Assembly: GCA_021414045.1 (NCBI GenBank)
Contig: JAIOPF010000143.1
Span: 4,919-13,044, forward strand
Direction of reading: 5' to 3'
Source of the DNA: Deltaproteobacteria bacterium
GTDB taxonomy: Bacteria; UBA10199; DSSB01
Length of the DNA stretch: 8,126 bases
The translations under genes were made by a program, and so were the position numbers. The notes beneath the pieces are model-generated. The model searched no databases, had not been told where the DNA came from, and saw only the letters and a program-made list of their open reading frames with translations. This document shows, one piece after another, positions 1-7,144 of this stretch (its first letter is position 1; each line of letters begins with the position of its first letter).

Positions 1-1
1 G

Positions 2-778
2 CGCATCGTCCCGATGATCATCCTGATGGACTTCGGCGCGGTGGCCCGCATCTCCGACCCCATGCGCAAGGGCATCGGCCGGTTCTTTGAAGGCATCATC
101 AAGCGCGACAACCAAGTCATCAGCCAGGCGATGAAGGACATGGGATTCATCGCCAAGACCCACGACGAGGAGGTCTTCGACAAGATCGTCGAGTTTTTCT
201 ACGAGCGATTGAAAGACATCAAGATCGAGGAATTAAAGAACTTCCAGCTGAACCAGATGAACCGTCTGGAAGACCTGCTGGAATTCCGCAAGCTCAACAT
301 CTCGATCAAGGACCTGCTCAACACCTTCAACGTCCCGAAGGACTGGGCCCTCCTCGAACGCGCGCTGATCCTGCTGGTGGGGCTGACCACCCACCTCGAC
401 TCCAATCTGAATCCGCTGACGATCATCATCCCTTACGCCGAGACCTTCGTCCTGGGCAAAGACCGCACCTTCGCGAATCTCGTCGTCGACGCCGTGAAGG
501 AAGTCCTACTCAGTTACCTCAAGCTCCCCACGGAACTCGAGCGCACCCTGCGCCTCCTCAACAAGGGGGAGATCGTCCTCAATACGAAGGACGGCCCGGG
601 CAACGCGAGAATCATCGCCGGAGCCCTGCATCGGATCGGCTATATCCTACTGGGCTTGGGCGGGCTGAACCTCGGATACCTCTTGCAAAAACAGGGTATT
701 TCCCATTACGAATGGTCCTACTACGGCGCGGGTTTCTTCGGCTTCTTGCTCGCCGTGAACCTGATCCGCGGAAAATAG
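2..778 (+). CDS. ABC1/UbiB (AarF) family atypical kinase, C-terminal part (5' truncated by window edge)
   Basis: The reading frame is open from the first bases of the window, so the N-terminal part lies outside; the first in-frame ATG at 14 is internal. The visible part starts just before an LMDFGAVARI segment. This matches the DFG metal-binding motif of the protein-kinase-like fold in the ABC1/UbiB/ADCK family. A mostly helical region of about 190 residues follows. The last 45 or so residues hold two hydrophobic stretches (around IGYILLGLGG and GAGFFGFLLAV) that look like the paired C-terminal membrane helices of UbiB proteins. Family members are ATPases or kinases that support ubiquinone biosynthesis or lipid handling at the membrane; the substrate here cannot be told. 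The thioesterase gene begins 21 nt downstream on the same strand. The family call is good, but assignment to ubiB itself is not justified because neighbouring ubi genes are absent. Confidence 0.85.
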   Translation, partial: RIVPMIILMDFGAVARISDPMRKGIGRFFEGIIKRDNQVISQAMKDMGFIAKTHDEEVFDKIVEFFYERLKDIKIEELKNFQLNQMNRLEDLLEFRKLNISIKDLLNTFNVPKDWALLERALILLVGLTTHLDSNLNPLTIIIPYAETFVLGKDRTFANLVVDAVKEVLLSYLKLPTELERTLRLLNKGEIVLNTKDGPGNARIIAGALHRIGYILLGLGGLNLGYLLQKQGISHYEWSYYGAGFFGFLLAVNLIRGK

Positions 779-799
779 ATTTTCATTAGAAAGGGCTCC

Positions 800-1288
800 A
801 TGGATCCGAAACCCGTCTCCGCCTCCTCCGCCGAATTCACGCATCTGGTCCTCCCCAGCGACACGAACGCGCTGGGCACCATCTTCGGCGGTCGCATCAT
901 GGAATGGATCGACATCGGAGCGGCCATCGTCTCCGAACGGCATTGCCGAAAAGTCGCCGTCACCGCCAGCATGGATGCGCTGAATTTCATCTCGCCGATC
1001 AAGTTGGGCGACATCGTCATCCTCAAGGCCGCCTGTAATTTCACGCACAAGACCTCCATGGAAATCGGCGTTCGCATCGAAGCCGAGAACCCTTTCACCG
1101 GCGAACGGCGCCATACGGCCAGCGCCTACCTCACCTTCGTCGCCTTGGACGACGTGGGCCGGCCCGCGCCGGTGCCCCCGGTGAACCCCGAAACTCCCGA
1201 GGAAAAACGTCGATTTCAGGAAGGCCAAAGCCGCCGGGAAGAGCGTATCAAATGGAAATCCCGGCTAAAGCCCAAACCTACGGAATAA
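800..1288 (+). CDS. Acyl-CoA thioesterase, hotdog fold (YciA/Acot7-like)
   Basis: The 162-residue protein has the signature of the YciA/BACH acyl-CoA hydrolases: PSDTNALG (residues 19-26), FGG (29-31) and MEWID (34-38). Asn23 and Asp38 are placed like the conserved polar residues of that family. One hotdog domain fills residues 10-135. The rest is a charged, Arg/Lys-rich tail (about 135-162), as in many relatives. It should hydrolyse acyl-CoA to free fatty acid and CoA in the cytosol; chain-length preference cannot be read from the sequence. The ATG at 800 is preceded by an AGAAAGGG ribosome-binding site at 788-794. The gene lies 21 nt after the UbiB-like kinase and 7 nt before the TonB-like gene, so co-transcription is likely though no shared function is obvious. 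The length is normal and no defects were seen. Confidence 0.9.
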   Translation: MDPKPVSASSAEFTHLVLPSDTNALGTIFGGRIMEWIDIGAAIVSERHCRKVAVTASMDALNFISPIKLGDIVILKAACNFTHKTSMEIGVRIEAENPFTGERRHTASAYLTFVALDDVGRPAPVPPVNPETPEEKRRFQEGQSRREERIKWKSRLKPKPTE

Positions 1289-1295
1289 TTGCGGA

Positions 1296-2348
1296 ATGAC
1301 CGAACAAGACGAAAAAAACATGCGCCGAGTGGCTTTCTTCGTGCTGCTCTCCCTGTTTTTGCACGCCCTCTTGGGAGGTTTTTTCTATCGTATCCAAGAA
1401 AAACTTCGAGCCGCCGCCCTCCCTCCTCCGCCGAAACAAGAAGTCGTTTGGGTGACTCCCCAAGACCAGCCCCCCGCGCCCCCCGTCGTTTCCGGGGCGG
1501 GCCTCCAGCTCGCGGACATCGCCAAACCTAAGGTCGAGAAAGTCCCCGAAAAAGTCGCCTTCGCGAGCAAATACAATTCCAGCGTGAAGGAAGAAAAAGT
1601 CGCGACCAAAATCCCGAAGAACGCGCGCCTCGACAGCGAGACCGCCGAGGACGGCCACAAAGGCGACAATGCCGTGGAACCGGCCCCCCCGGAAAAGACC
1701 CCGAAGAAAGTCGCAATGAAGGAGAGGGAAGCTCCCAAGGAAGAAGCCCCTCCCCTGGAGGAAAAGCCCCCCGAAGAAGCCCCGAAAAAAGAAGTGTCGC
1801 TGGAGGACCTCTCCCTCAAACCGGCCGACTTCAAGGACTATCTCCCCAAGGAAAAGCCGGACAAGGACAAAAAAGACAAGAAAGTCGCGATGCGGGAACC
1901 TTCAAGCAAGGGCGAGCCTTTCGTCTCACCCATGCGCGGCCGCCCGGGTACGCCGGGCGAACCCGACAGCTTCGCCCATGACTTCTTTCCCAACATCAAG
2001 ATCGGGGACAAGACCTACCTCAATACGGCGGCCTTCCCCGACGTCCAATACTTCACCCAGCTGAAGCGCATCTTCCGAATGCGGTTCAATCCCACGCCCT
2101 CGTTACGGAGCCATTTCGCCGGCAACCGCGTCGTCGTCGGCAACGTCACCGTCTCGATGGCGGTCAGCGTCACCTCCGACGGACGATTAAAGGAATTGTT
2201 CGTGGTGAAATCTTCCGGGATCCCCGGCTACGACGAGGAAGCGCTACGCACCATTCGCGAATCCGCGCCCTTCTCGGCGCCTCCGGCGAAAGTCGTCGAT
2301 AAAGACGGCGTCCTGAGGATGAACTGGAATTTCGTGACTTACCTTTAG
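1296..2348 (+). CDS. TonB-family energy transducer with long Pro/Lys/Glu-rich linker
   Basis: The 350-residue protein has TonB/TolA architecture. A short cytoplasmic N-terminus is followed by one membrane helix (about residues 12-31). That helix contains S19-x3-H23, the SxxxH motif that in TonB couples to ExbB/ExbD and the proton motive force. A low-complexity periplasmic linker runs from about 41 to 225, first Pro-rich (PPPP, PPAPP), then full of Lys, Glu and Pro, with KVA recurring at 86, 101, 138 and 197. The C-terminal TonB-like domain covers about 275-350, with the typical SDGRLKELFVVKSSG and YDEEALRTIRESAPF segments. It probably links inner-membrane energy to an outer-membrane or envelope partner; no ExbB, ExbD or receptor gene is in the window. 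The ATG at 1296 has only a weak ribosome-binding site. A second ATG at 1320 (Met9) would still keep the membrane helix. The end is 1 nt from a convergent gene. Confidence 0.88.
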   Translation: MTEQDEKNMRRVAFFVLLSLFLHALLGGFFYRIQEKLRAAALPPPPKQEVVWVTPQDQPPAPPVVSGAGLQLADIAKPKVEKVPEKVAFASKYNSSVKEEKVATKIPKNARLDSETAEDGHKGDNAVEPAPPEKTPKKVAMKEREAPKEEAPPLEEKPPEEAPKKEVSLEDLSLKPADFKDYLPKEKPDKDKKDKKVAMREPSSKGEPFVSPMRGRPGTPGEPDSFAHDFFPNIKIGDKTYLNTAAFPDVQYFTQLKRIFRMRFNPTPSLRSHFAGNRVVVGNVTVSMAVSVTSDGRLKELFVVKSSGIPGYDEEALRTIRESAPFSAPPAKVVDKDGVLRMNWNFVTYL

Positions 2349-2349
2349 A

Positions 2350-2922
2350 TTATTTCGCGGAAGTGTCGCCCAGACAGGGCTTTTCGGCGGCGGAGTCCGC
2401 GGCATCGCGAGCGAGCTGATTCATGTTCGGACCCGGCGGAATCTTGGCGATGACACAGGCTTTGCCGGGGACGATTTTCGCCACCGCCAGATAGGAAGTC
2501 TTCACGTCGGGCTTCTCCGAATTCTCTGAAACGTTGACGCGGACGATGAGCGCCTTAGGTACGATCTTGGCGCCTGATTTTTCGACCCGCCATTCGGCCT
2601 TGTCGCCCAAATACGAAAAGCCCCCCGCGATGGTCGACCAATATTCGAGGGGGTATTCCTTGCCTTGGGGATCCTTGACCGTGATGGATTCACGTAAGTC
2701 CCCTTCCAAATGCAAAAGATGATAACCAGCGATACCCGAACAGAGCTGCACCGAGGAATCGCTCTCTTTGCTTCCTTCGAGATACTTGCAACTTTTGGGA
2801 ACGAGGTCGGTATAGACGCTTTGCAAGGTCTCCGCCCGAGAAAGGTTCGGCAAGCACAGGAAACCCGCTCCGACGAGGGATAGGCGCAGAGAAAATTTAA
2901 TTCTTCTTGGGAACATAGACAA
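2350..2922 (-). CDS. Small secreted protein of unknown function
   Basis: I do not recognise a characterised family. The 190-residue protein begins with a clear Sec signal peptide: basic residues RRIK, a hydrophobic core to about residue 26, and likely cleavage after LSRA (residue 30). The mature protein of about 160 residues has four cysteines (45, 61, 156, 183 counted from the TTG start), enough for two disulfides. It also has the segments [18 protein letters not shown] and [14 protein letters not shown]. From memory, these resemble short exported hypothetical proteins of proteobacteria, but this was not checked. Two starts compete. TTG at 2922 lies 7 nt from an AAGGAG ribosome-binding site, while ATG at 2916 lies 13 nt away; the signal peptide is intact with either. 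The gene overlaps the end of gcvPB by 20-26 nt, so it is probably translated from the gcv transcript. Its C-terminus is almost back to back with the TonB-family gene. Periplasmic location is inferred. Confidence 0.75.
   Translation of the reverse strand: MSMFPRRIKFSLRLSLVGAGFLCLPNLSRAETLQSVYTDLVPKSCKYLEGSKESDSSVQLCSGIAGYHLLHLEGDLRESITVKDPQGKEYPLEYWSTIAGGFSYLGDKAEWRVEKSGAKIVPKALIVRVNVSENSEKPDVKTSYLAVAKIVPGKACVIAKIPPGPNMNQLARDAADSAAEKPCLGDTSAK
2368..2384 (+). terminator. Possible weak intrinsic terminator after the TonB-family gene
   Basis: GCCC (2368-2371), a five-base loop and GGGC (2377-2380) are followed at once by TTTT (2381-2384). This lies 19 nt past the TonB stop codon and inside the 3' end of the convergent secreted-protein gene. 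The stem is only 4 bp, so it may be chance. It is listed because its place and polarity suit the end of the + strand unit. Confidence 0.25.
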
Positions 2923-2929
2923 ATTTGGG

Positions 2930-2935
2930 CTCCTT
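2930..2935 (-). promoter_or_regulatory. Ribosome-binding site of the secreted-protein gene, inside the gcvPB 3' end
   Basis: On the - strand the bases read AAGGAG, a near-perfect Shine-Dalgarno sequence. The spacer is 7 nt to a TTG at 2922 and 13 nt to an ATG at 2916, so the usual spacing favours TTG. It lies within the last codons of gcvPB. Confidence 0.6.
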
Positions 2936-3717
2936 CGCGGCCTTCACTTCGTCCAAGCGACGAACCTTGGGGATGTGGGGCGCCGCCTTGACCACTTCCG
3001 GTTCTTCGCGACATTCGCGGGCGATCTCTTTCATGGCCTTGACGAAACGCTCCAGGGTTTGCAGGCTTTCGGTCTCGGTGGTTTCGACCATGAGGGCCCC
3101 CGCCACGACCAAGGGAAAATAAATCGTCGGAGGGTGGTAGCCATAATCCATCATGCGCTTGGCGATGTCGGCGGTGGTTACGCCGAATTTCTTCTGGATC
3201 TTGTCGGAAAAGACGCATTCGTGCATGCAGATCTGGGGATAGCTCAGCTGAAAATCCCCCTCGAGGCTTTTCCGGATGTAATTGGCATTGAGCACCGCAC
3301 GCTGGGAGACCTGCCTCAATCCCTCGGCGCCCATCTCGCGAATATACGTGTAGGCGCGGACCAGCATCCCGAAATTCCCGAAGAAGGCCTTCACCTTGCC
3401 CACCGAATGCGGGCGGTCGAAATCCCAGGCGAAGCGGTCGCCCTTTTTGCCGACCACGGGAATCGGCAGATAGGGCTCGAGAATTTTCTTCACCGAAACG
3501 GCGCCCGAACCGGGACCGCCGCCGCCGTGAGGCGTCGTGAAGGTCTTATGCAAATTGAAATGCAACACGTCGACGCCCATATCGCCGACCCGCGCCATCC
3601 CCACCAAGGCGTTTTGATTGGCGCCGTCGCAGTAGACCAAGCCCCCCTTGTCGTGGACGATCTTGGCGATTTCGGCGATGTTGGATTCGAAAAGCCCCAA
3701 GGTGTTGGGGTTGGTGA

Positions 3718-3725
3718 TCATTCAT
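3718..3725 (-). repeat. 4-bp tandem duplication causing the gcvPB frameshift
   Basis: The + strand reads TCATTCAT, which is ATGAATGA on the coding strand. Removing one ATGA unit gives GGC ATC ATG ATC ACC AAC, that is GIMITNPN. This lines up without gaps with the family pattern ALMLTNPN as I recall it. The lesion is therefore better described as a tandem duplication than as a single inserted base, although the frame effect is the same. Confidence 0.7.
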
Positions 3726-4408
3726 GATGCCGGCGACTTCTTCATCCATGGCCGCGGCCACCGCTTCGGCGGTGAGAACCCCTTCGGCGCCGGTCTTGAG
3801 CGTCACGACCTTGTAGCCGCAGGCGGCGGCGCTCGCGGGATTGGTGCCGTGGGCGCTGTCGGGAATCAGGATCTTGCTGCGCGGGTTGCCCTTGGCGGTG
3901 AGATAGGCGCGAATCATCAACAAGCCGGTGAACTCGCCCTGAGCGCCCGCCGCGGGCTGCAGGGTCGTCGCGTCCATGCCGCTGATGACGGCGAGGTAAT
4001 TTTGCAAATGATACATCAGCTCGAGGGCGCCCTGGATGTCTTCGACGGGGGCCTGGGGGTGCAGCTTGGCGAAGCCGCTCATGCGGGCAACTTCCTCGTT
4101 GACCTTGGGATTGTACTTCATCGTGCAAGAGCCGAGCGGATAGAGGCCCGTGTCGATGGAATAATTCCACTGCGAAAGCCGGGTGAAATGCCGAACGACG
4201 TCCAACTCGGAGACTTCGGGCAGTAGGGGCTCTTCGTGTCGCAGCAACTCGGCCGAAATTTCCTGGGAAGGCTCGACCATCGGAATTTCTTCTTCCGGCA
4301 GCGAATACCCCTGGCGCCCCTTCGTGCCGCGCTCGAAAATCGTCGGCTCGGCGAAGATCATGCCGCGTTTCCCGGGACCGTCACGTTTGGTTTTTTCTAA
4401 TGACGAGG

Positions 4409-5640
4409 TCATAATACCTCCCGGAGGGCGCGTATATATTCATCCATCTGAGCCTTGCTGTTCATCTCGGTGGCGCAAACCAAGAGAGAGTTTTCAAGCC
4501 CCGGCGCCCAAGAAGAGATATCGATACCGCCCAGGATTTCCTTCTGCCGCAGCTTCGGCAATAGATCGCTCGGACTCTTGGGCAATTTCAGGACGAATTC
4601 GTTGAAATGTGGCGCGCTGAAGCGTCGTTCGACGCCGGGGATCTTGAGCAAGCCTTCGCGCAGGTAATGCGCATGGGAGTAATTGATCTGCGCCAATTTC
4701 TTCAAGCCCTGAGGCCCGAGCAGCGAGAGATAAATCGTGCTCGCCAGGGCGCAGAGGGCCTGGTTCGTGCAAATATTGCTGGTCGCCTTCTCGCGACGGA
4801 TGTGCTGCTCGCGGGTCGAGAGGACCAAGACAAAACCGCGCTTGCCTTCGGAGTCGGTGGTCTCGCCCACCAATCGCCCCGGCATCTGTCGGACGAATTC
4901 CTTCTTGGTGGCGAAAAGGCCCAAGTAGGGTCCGCCTAAATTGAGAAAATTGCCGAAGGAAGCTCCCTCGCCGACGACGATATCGACGCCTTGGCGGCCC
5001 ATGGGCTCGAGCATCCCCAAACTGACGGCCTCGCTGAAGCAACCGATCATGATGGCGCCCGAACGTTTGACGGCTTCGGAAATCTTGGCGACCTCCTCGA
5101 TGACGCCGAAGGCGTTCGGCGATTGCAGGCAACAGGCAGCCACTTCGTCATTCAGCAGGCCTTGCAGGGCTGCTCCGTCGATGCGTCCGTTGGCAGCGAG
5201 GGGAATCTCGACGATCTTGCAGTCGATGTTCGACAGGTAGGTCTTCACGACCTGGCGGTAATCGGGATGGATGGATTGCGCCACCAAGACCGTCTTCTTC
5301 GCGGGGTCGGTTAGGCGAAGTGCCATGAGAACCGCCTCGGCCAGGGCGGAGGCCCCGTCATAATTGCCGGCGTTCGCGAGATCCATCCCGGTCAGCGAGG
5401 CGATCATCGTCTGGTATTCGAAGATGGCCTGCAGGGTGCCCTGGGAAATTTCGGGCTGATAAGGCGTGTAGGAAGTCATGAACTCGCCGCGGCTGGTGAT
5501 GCTCGAGACCGCGACGGGAATGTAATGATGGTAAGCCCCGCCGCCCAAGAAAGAAGATGCCGAATCGACTCGGGATTCCGAACACCGATCAGCTCGGACA
5601 TTTTTTGGATTTCTTCGGCGGTATGGGGAAGATAGCGCAT
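4409..5640 (-). pseudogene. gcvPA: Glycine dehydrogenase (decarboxylating) subunit 1, GcvPA; internal deletion near the N-terminus
   Basis: This is the N-terminal half-subunit of the split P-protein, partner of GcvPB. The true start is the ATG at 5640, which shares one base with the gcvH stop (TAATG) and encodes the hallmark MRYLPHTAEEIQKM. After about 20-26 codons the frame changes, and ASSFLGGGAYHHYIP follows in another frame (GCA codon at 5560-5558), running on to 4409 with family motifs YTPYQPEISQGTLQ, NAGNYDGASALAE, GGPYLGLFATKKEFVRQMPG and TREQHIRREKATSNICTNQ. In complete GcvPA proteins the FLGGG motif lies near residue 68-71; here it falls near residue 30. About 40 codons are therefore missing as well as the frame being broken. 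The longest intact open frame begins at a TTG at 5548, which has no support as a start; an in-frame ATG at 5479 could start a shorter fragment. Identity is certain; functionality as written is doubtful. Confidence 0.92.
5561..5583 (-). other. Deletion junction inside gcvPA
   Basis: Upstream of here the gene reads in the frame of the ATG at 5640 (through ELIGV). From about 5569 onward the GcvPA-like frame is VDSASSFLGGG. The crossover must fall in this stretch. No sequence resembling the usual linker between the two motifs (the IPEE/PLDLP-type segment) is present in any frame. Confidence 0.7.
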
Positions 5641-6032
5641 TAGGCGCCCTCTTCTTCCTCGATCAATTTTTGATAGGCCTTGGCGTCGAGCAGCTCTTTC
5701 ACCTCTTGGAGGTTCTTGAGCTTGAGGCGGATCATCCATCCCTCGCCGTAGGGATCTTCGTTGATGATCTCGGGGCTGTCGAGCAAGGGGTCGTTGGTCT
5801 CGATCACCGAACCCGTCAGCGGGACGTAGAGGTCGCTGACCGATTTCGTCGACTCGACGACGCCAAAGGTATCGCCCTTGTCGATGGTTTCTTCTTCCTC
5901 GGGCAACTCGACGAAAACGATGTCACCCAATTTTTCTTGAGCATAATCGGTGATGCCTACGGTGGCGACGTCGCCTTCGATACGGACCCATTCGTGCTCG
6001 GTGGTGTATTTGAGGTCTTCAGGGAAGTTCAT
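5640..6032 (-). CDS. gcvH: Glycine cleavage system H protein
   Basis: The 130-residue protein is the lipoyl carrier that shuttles the aminomethyl group from P- to T-protein and is reoxidised by the L-protein. It has the classic order YTTEHEWVRIEG, VGITDYAQEKLGDIVFVELPEE and ESTKSVSDLYVPLTGSV. Lys63 in the last motif is the expected lipoylation site, followed by NEDPYGEGWMIRLK. The length matches the family (about 125-130). An in-frame GTG at 6056, overlapping the gcvT stop, would add eight residues (KSGASVP type). The ATG at 6032 is preferred because an AGGAG ribosome-binding site lies 11 nt upstream of it and because MNFPEDLKYT is where family members start. The gap to gcvT is 20 nt, and the stop shares a base with the gcvPA start. 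No defects were seen. Confidence 0.96.
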   Translation of the reverse strand: MNFPEDLKYTTEHEWVRIEGDVATVGITDYAQEKLGDIVFVELPEEEETIDKGDTFGVVESTKSVSDLYVPLTGSVIETNDPLLDSPEIINEDPYGEGWMIRLKLKNLQEVKELLDAKAYQKLIEEEEGA

Positions 6033-6043
6033 AGGGACGCTCG

Positions 6044-6048
6044 CTCCT
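6044..6048 (-). promoter_or_regulatory. Ribosome-binding site of gcvH, deciding the ATG start
   Basis: The - strand reads AGGAG, 11 nt before the ATG at 6032. It lies inside the extension that a GTG start at 6056 would translate, and thus argues for the shorter gcvH product. Confidence 0.55.
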
Positions 6049-6052
6049 GATT

Positions 6053-7138
6053 TCACTTTTTTTGGCTGATAAAAGGCAGTTTAGTTATTTTGGCTTTCTT
6101 CATTTTACCCCTGATGTCAATGAAATTTTCCCCGCTTTCGGCGCCCGACGAGGGCGAAACCAACGCGGTGGCGATCCCCACTTGCAGAGTCGGGCTGAAG
6201 GTGCCGCTGCAGGTCTTACCGATAGTTTCCGCGCCCCGCATGACCGCGAAGCCTTCGCGCGGGATCCCGGGCTCTTCCATCACCAAACCCACCAAACGCC
6301 GCATGGGGCCTTGCTCTTTGATTTTGACCAGGGCCTCGCGTCCGATGAAATCGCCTTTTTCCAATTTGACCACCCAGGAAAGCCCCGCTTCGAGGGGATT
6401 GATTTCGTCGCTCAGCTCGTGGCCGTAGAGCGGGTACCCCATCTCGAGCCTCAAGGTATCCCGCGCGCCCAGGCCGATGGGACGAATCCCGCTATTATCG
6501 CCCGCCTTCAGAAAAACCTCCCAGAGGGAAAGCAAATCCTTGCCCGAAAGAAAAACTTCACAGCCTTCCTCGCCGGTATATCCCGTCCGTGCCACCAAGC
6601 CTTTGACCCCGCCTAAAGCAGCCTCGACGCACTGGAATCGCTTCAGGGAATCCAACTTAAAACCCAAACGGGCCAAGACCTCGGCGCTCTTCGGCCCTTG
6701 CAGGGCGATCATCCCCATTTCGGGACTGCGGTCGTCGAGGGTCACCCTTCCCGACAGATGGCCCTTGAGCCATTCGCGGTCTTTATCGATGTTCGCCGCG
6801 TTGACGCAAAGCATGAAACGCTCGGAACCGAGGCGATAGACGATGATATCGTCGACGGCCGTGCCACGATCGTACAAGAGCAGGGAGTATTGCGCCTCCC
6901 CGTCCTTCAGGCGTGAAACGTCGTTGGTCGTCAACTTTTGCAAAAAATTTTCGGCATCCGGACCTTCGACATAGAACTCTCCCATGTGGGAAATATCGAA
7001 GAGTCCGCAACGTTCTCGGACGGCCTGATGCTCGGCCAGGACCCCCTCATAAGAGACCGGCATCTGCCAGCCCCCGAATTCGACCAGTTTCGCGCCGTGC
7101 TGCCGGTGCCAATCGTAGAGGGGAGTTTTTTGGGACAT
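6053..7138 (-). CDS. gcvT: Aminomethyltransferase, glycine cleavage system T protein
   Basis: The 361-residue protein transfers the methylene unit from aminomethyl-lipoyl-GcvH to tetrahydrofolate, releasing ammonia and 5,10-methylene-THF. It shows the full family pattern: TPLYDWHRQHGAKLVEFGGWQMP (residues 5-27, family form), RERCGLFDISHMGE (41-54), and TAVDDIIVYR (93-102) with an Asp pair at 96-97 equivalent to the folate-contacting aspartate region. RTGYTGEEGCEVF and LEAGLSWVVKLEKGDFIGREAL follow, and a C-terminal barrel with TFSPTLQVGIA ends in KLPF. The length is normal. The ATG at 7138 has a GGAG ribosome-binding site at 7145-7148. It is 48 nt downstream of metF and 20 nt upstream of gcvH, so it belongs to the same operon. 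A run of seven A's just before the stop does not disturb the frame. Confidence 0.96.
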   Translation of the reverse strand: MSQKTPLYDWHRQHGAKLVEFGGWQMPVSYEGVLAEHQAVRERCGLFDISHMGEFYVEGPDAENFLQKLTTNDVSRLKDGEAQYSLLLYDRGTAVDDIIVYRLGSERFMLCVNAANIDKDREWLKGHLSGRVTLDDRSPEMGMIALQGPKSAEVLARLGFKLDSLKRFQCVEAALGGVKGLVARTGYTGEEGCEVFLSGKDLLSLWEVFLKAGDNSGIRPIGLGARDTLRLEMGYPLYGHELSDEINPLEAGLSWVVKLEKGDFIGREALVKIKEQGPMRRLVGLVMEEPGIPREGFAVMRGAETIGKTCSGTFSPTLQVGIATALVSPSSGAESGENFIDIRGKMKKAKITKLPFISQKK

Positions 7139-7144
7139 GAAATG

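Larger units (their letters stand above)
2897..4412 (-). pseudogene. gcvPB: Glycine dehydrogenase (decarboxylating) subunit 2, GcvPB; frame disrupted at 3718-3725
   Basis: This is the C-terminal half-subunit of the split P-protein, which decarboxylates glycine with PLP and passes aminomethyl to lipoyl-GcvH. The first 230 codons (4412 to about 3723) encode a typical start (IFERGTKGRQGYSLP, YPLGSCTMKYNPK, HGTNPASAAACGYKV). The reading frame then shifts, and [16 protein letters not shown] and the PLP-lysine motif [18 protein letters not shown] continue in the next frame from 3721 to 2897. The PLP-binding Lys codon is at 3545-3547, beyond the lesion. Joined, the two parts make about 505 residues, the normal length for GcvPB. 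Without correction, the first fragment lacks the catalytic lysine and ends at 3546 after about 59 wrong codons. The ATG at 4412 overlaps the gcvPA stop as ATGA and has a GGGAGGT ribosome-binding site at 4416-4422. The identity is certain; whether it is a real pseudogene or a sequence error is not. Confidence 0.93.

Noticed and set aside
647..1228. Long antisense open frame over the thioesterase
   Set aside because: It has no family-like sequence and lies opposite a clearly conserved gene. Such shadows are common in GC-rich DNA.
2851..2859. Lipobox in the secreted protein (FLC, Cys23)
   Set aside because: Leu at -1 and Phe at -2 do not fit the lipobox consensus, and a normal signal peptidase I site (LSRA) follows a few residues later.
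3546..3725. Programmed ribosomal frameshift joining the two gcvPB frames
   Set aside because: No slippery heptamer or downstream structure is evident, and GcvPB is not known to be recoded. The exact ATGA duplication explains the shift more simply.
2975..4226. Long + strand open frames opposite gcvPB (2975-3727 and 3648-4226)
   Set aside because: They are His/Gly/Asp-rich shadow translations of the conserved - strand gene, with no recognisable motifs.
4409..5548. Complete GcvPA starting at the TTG at 5548
   Set aside because: Conserved GcvPA sequence (ASSF) continues upstream of that codon, and the real N-terminus is found at 5640. The TTG is only the first permissive codon after the frame break.
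5476..5739. Separate 87-residue protein overlapping gcvH and gcvPA
   Set aside because: Its first part is gcvH read in another frame, and its middle is the real GcvPA N-terminus starting at 5640. It is not an independent gene.
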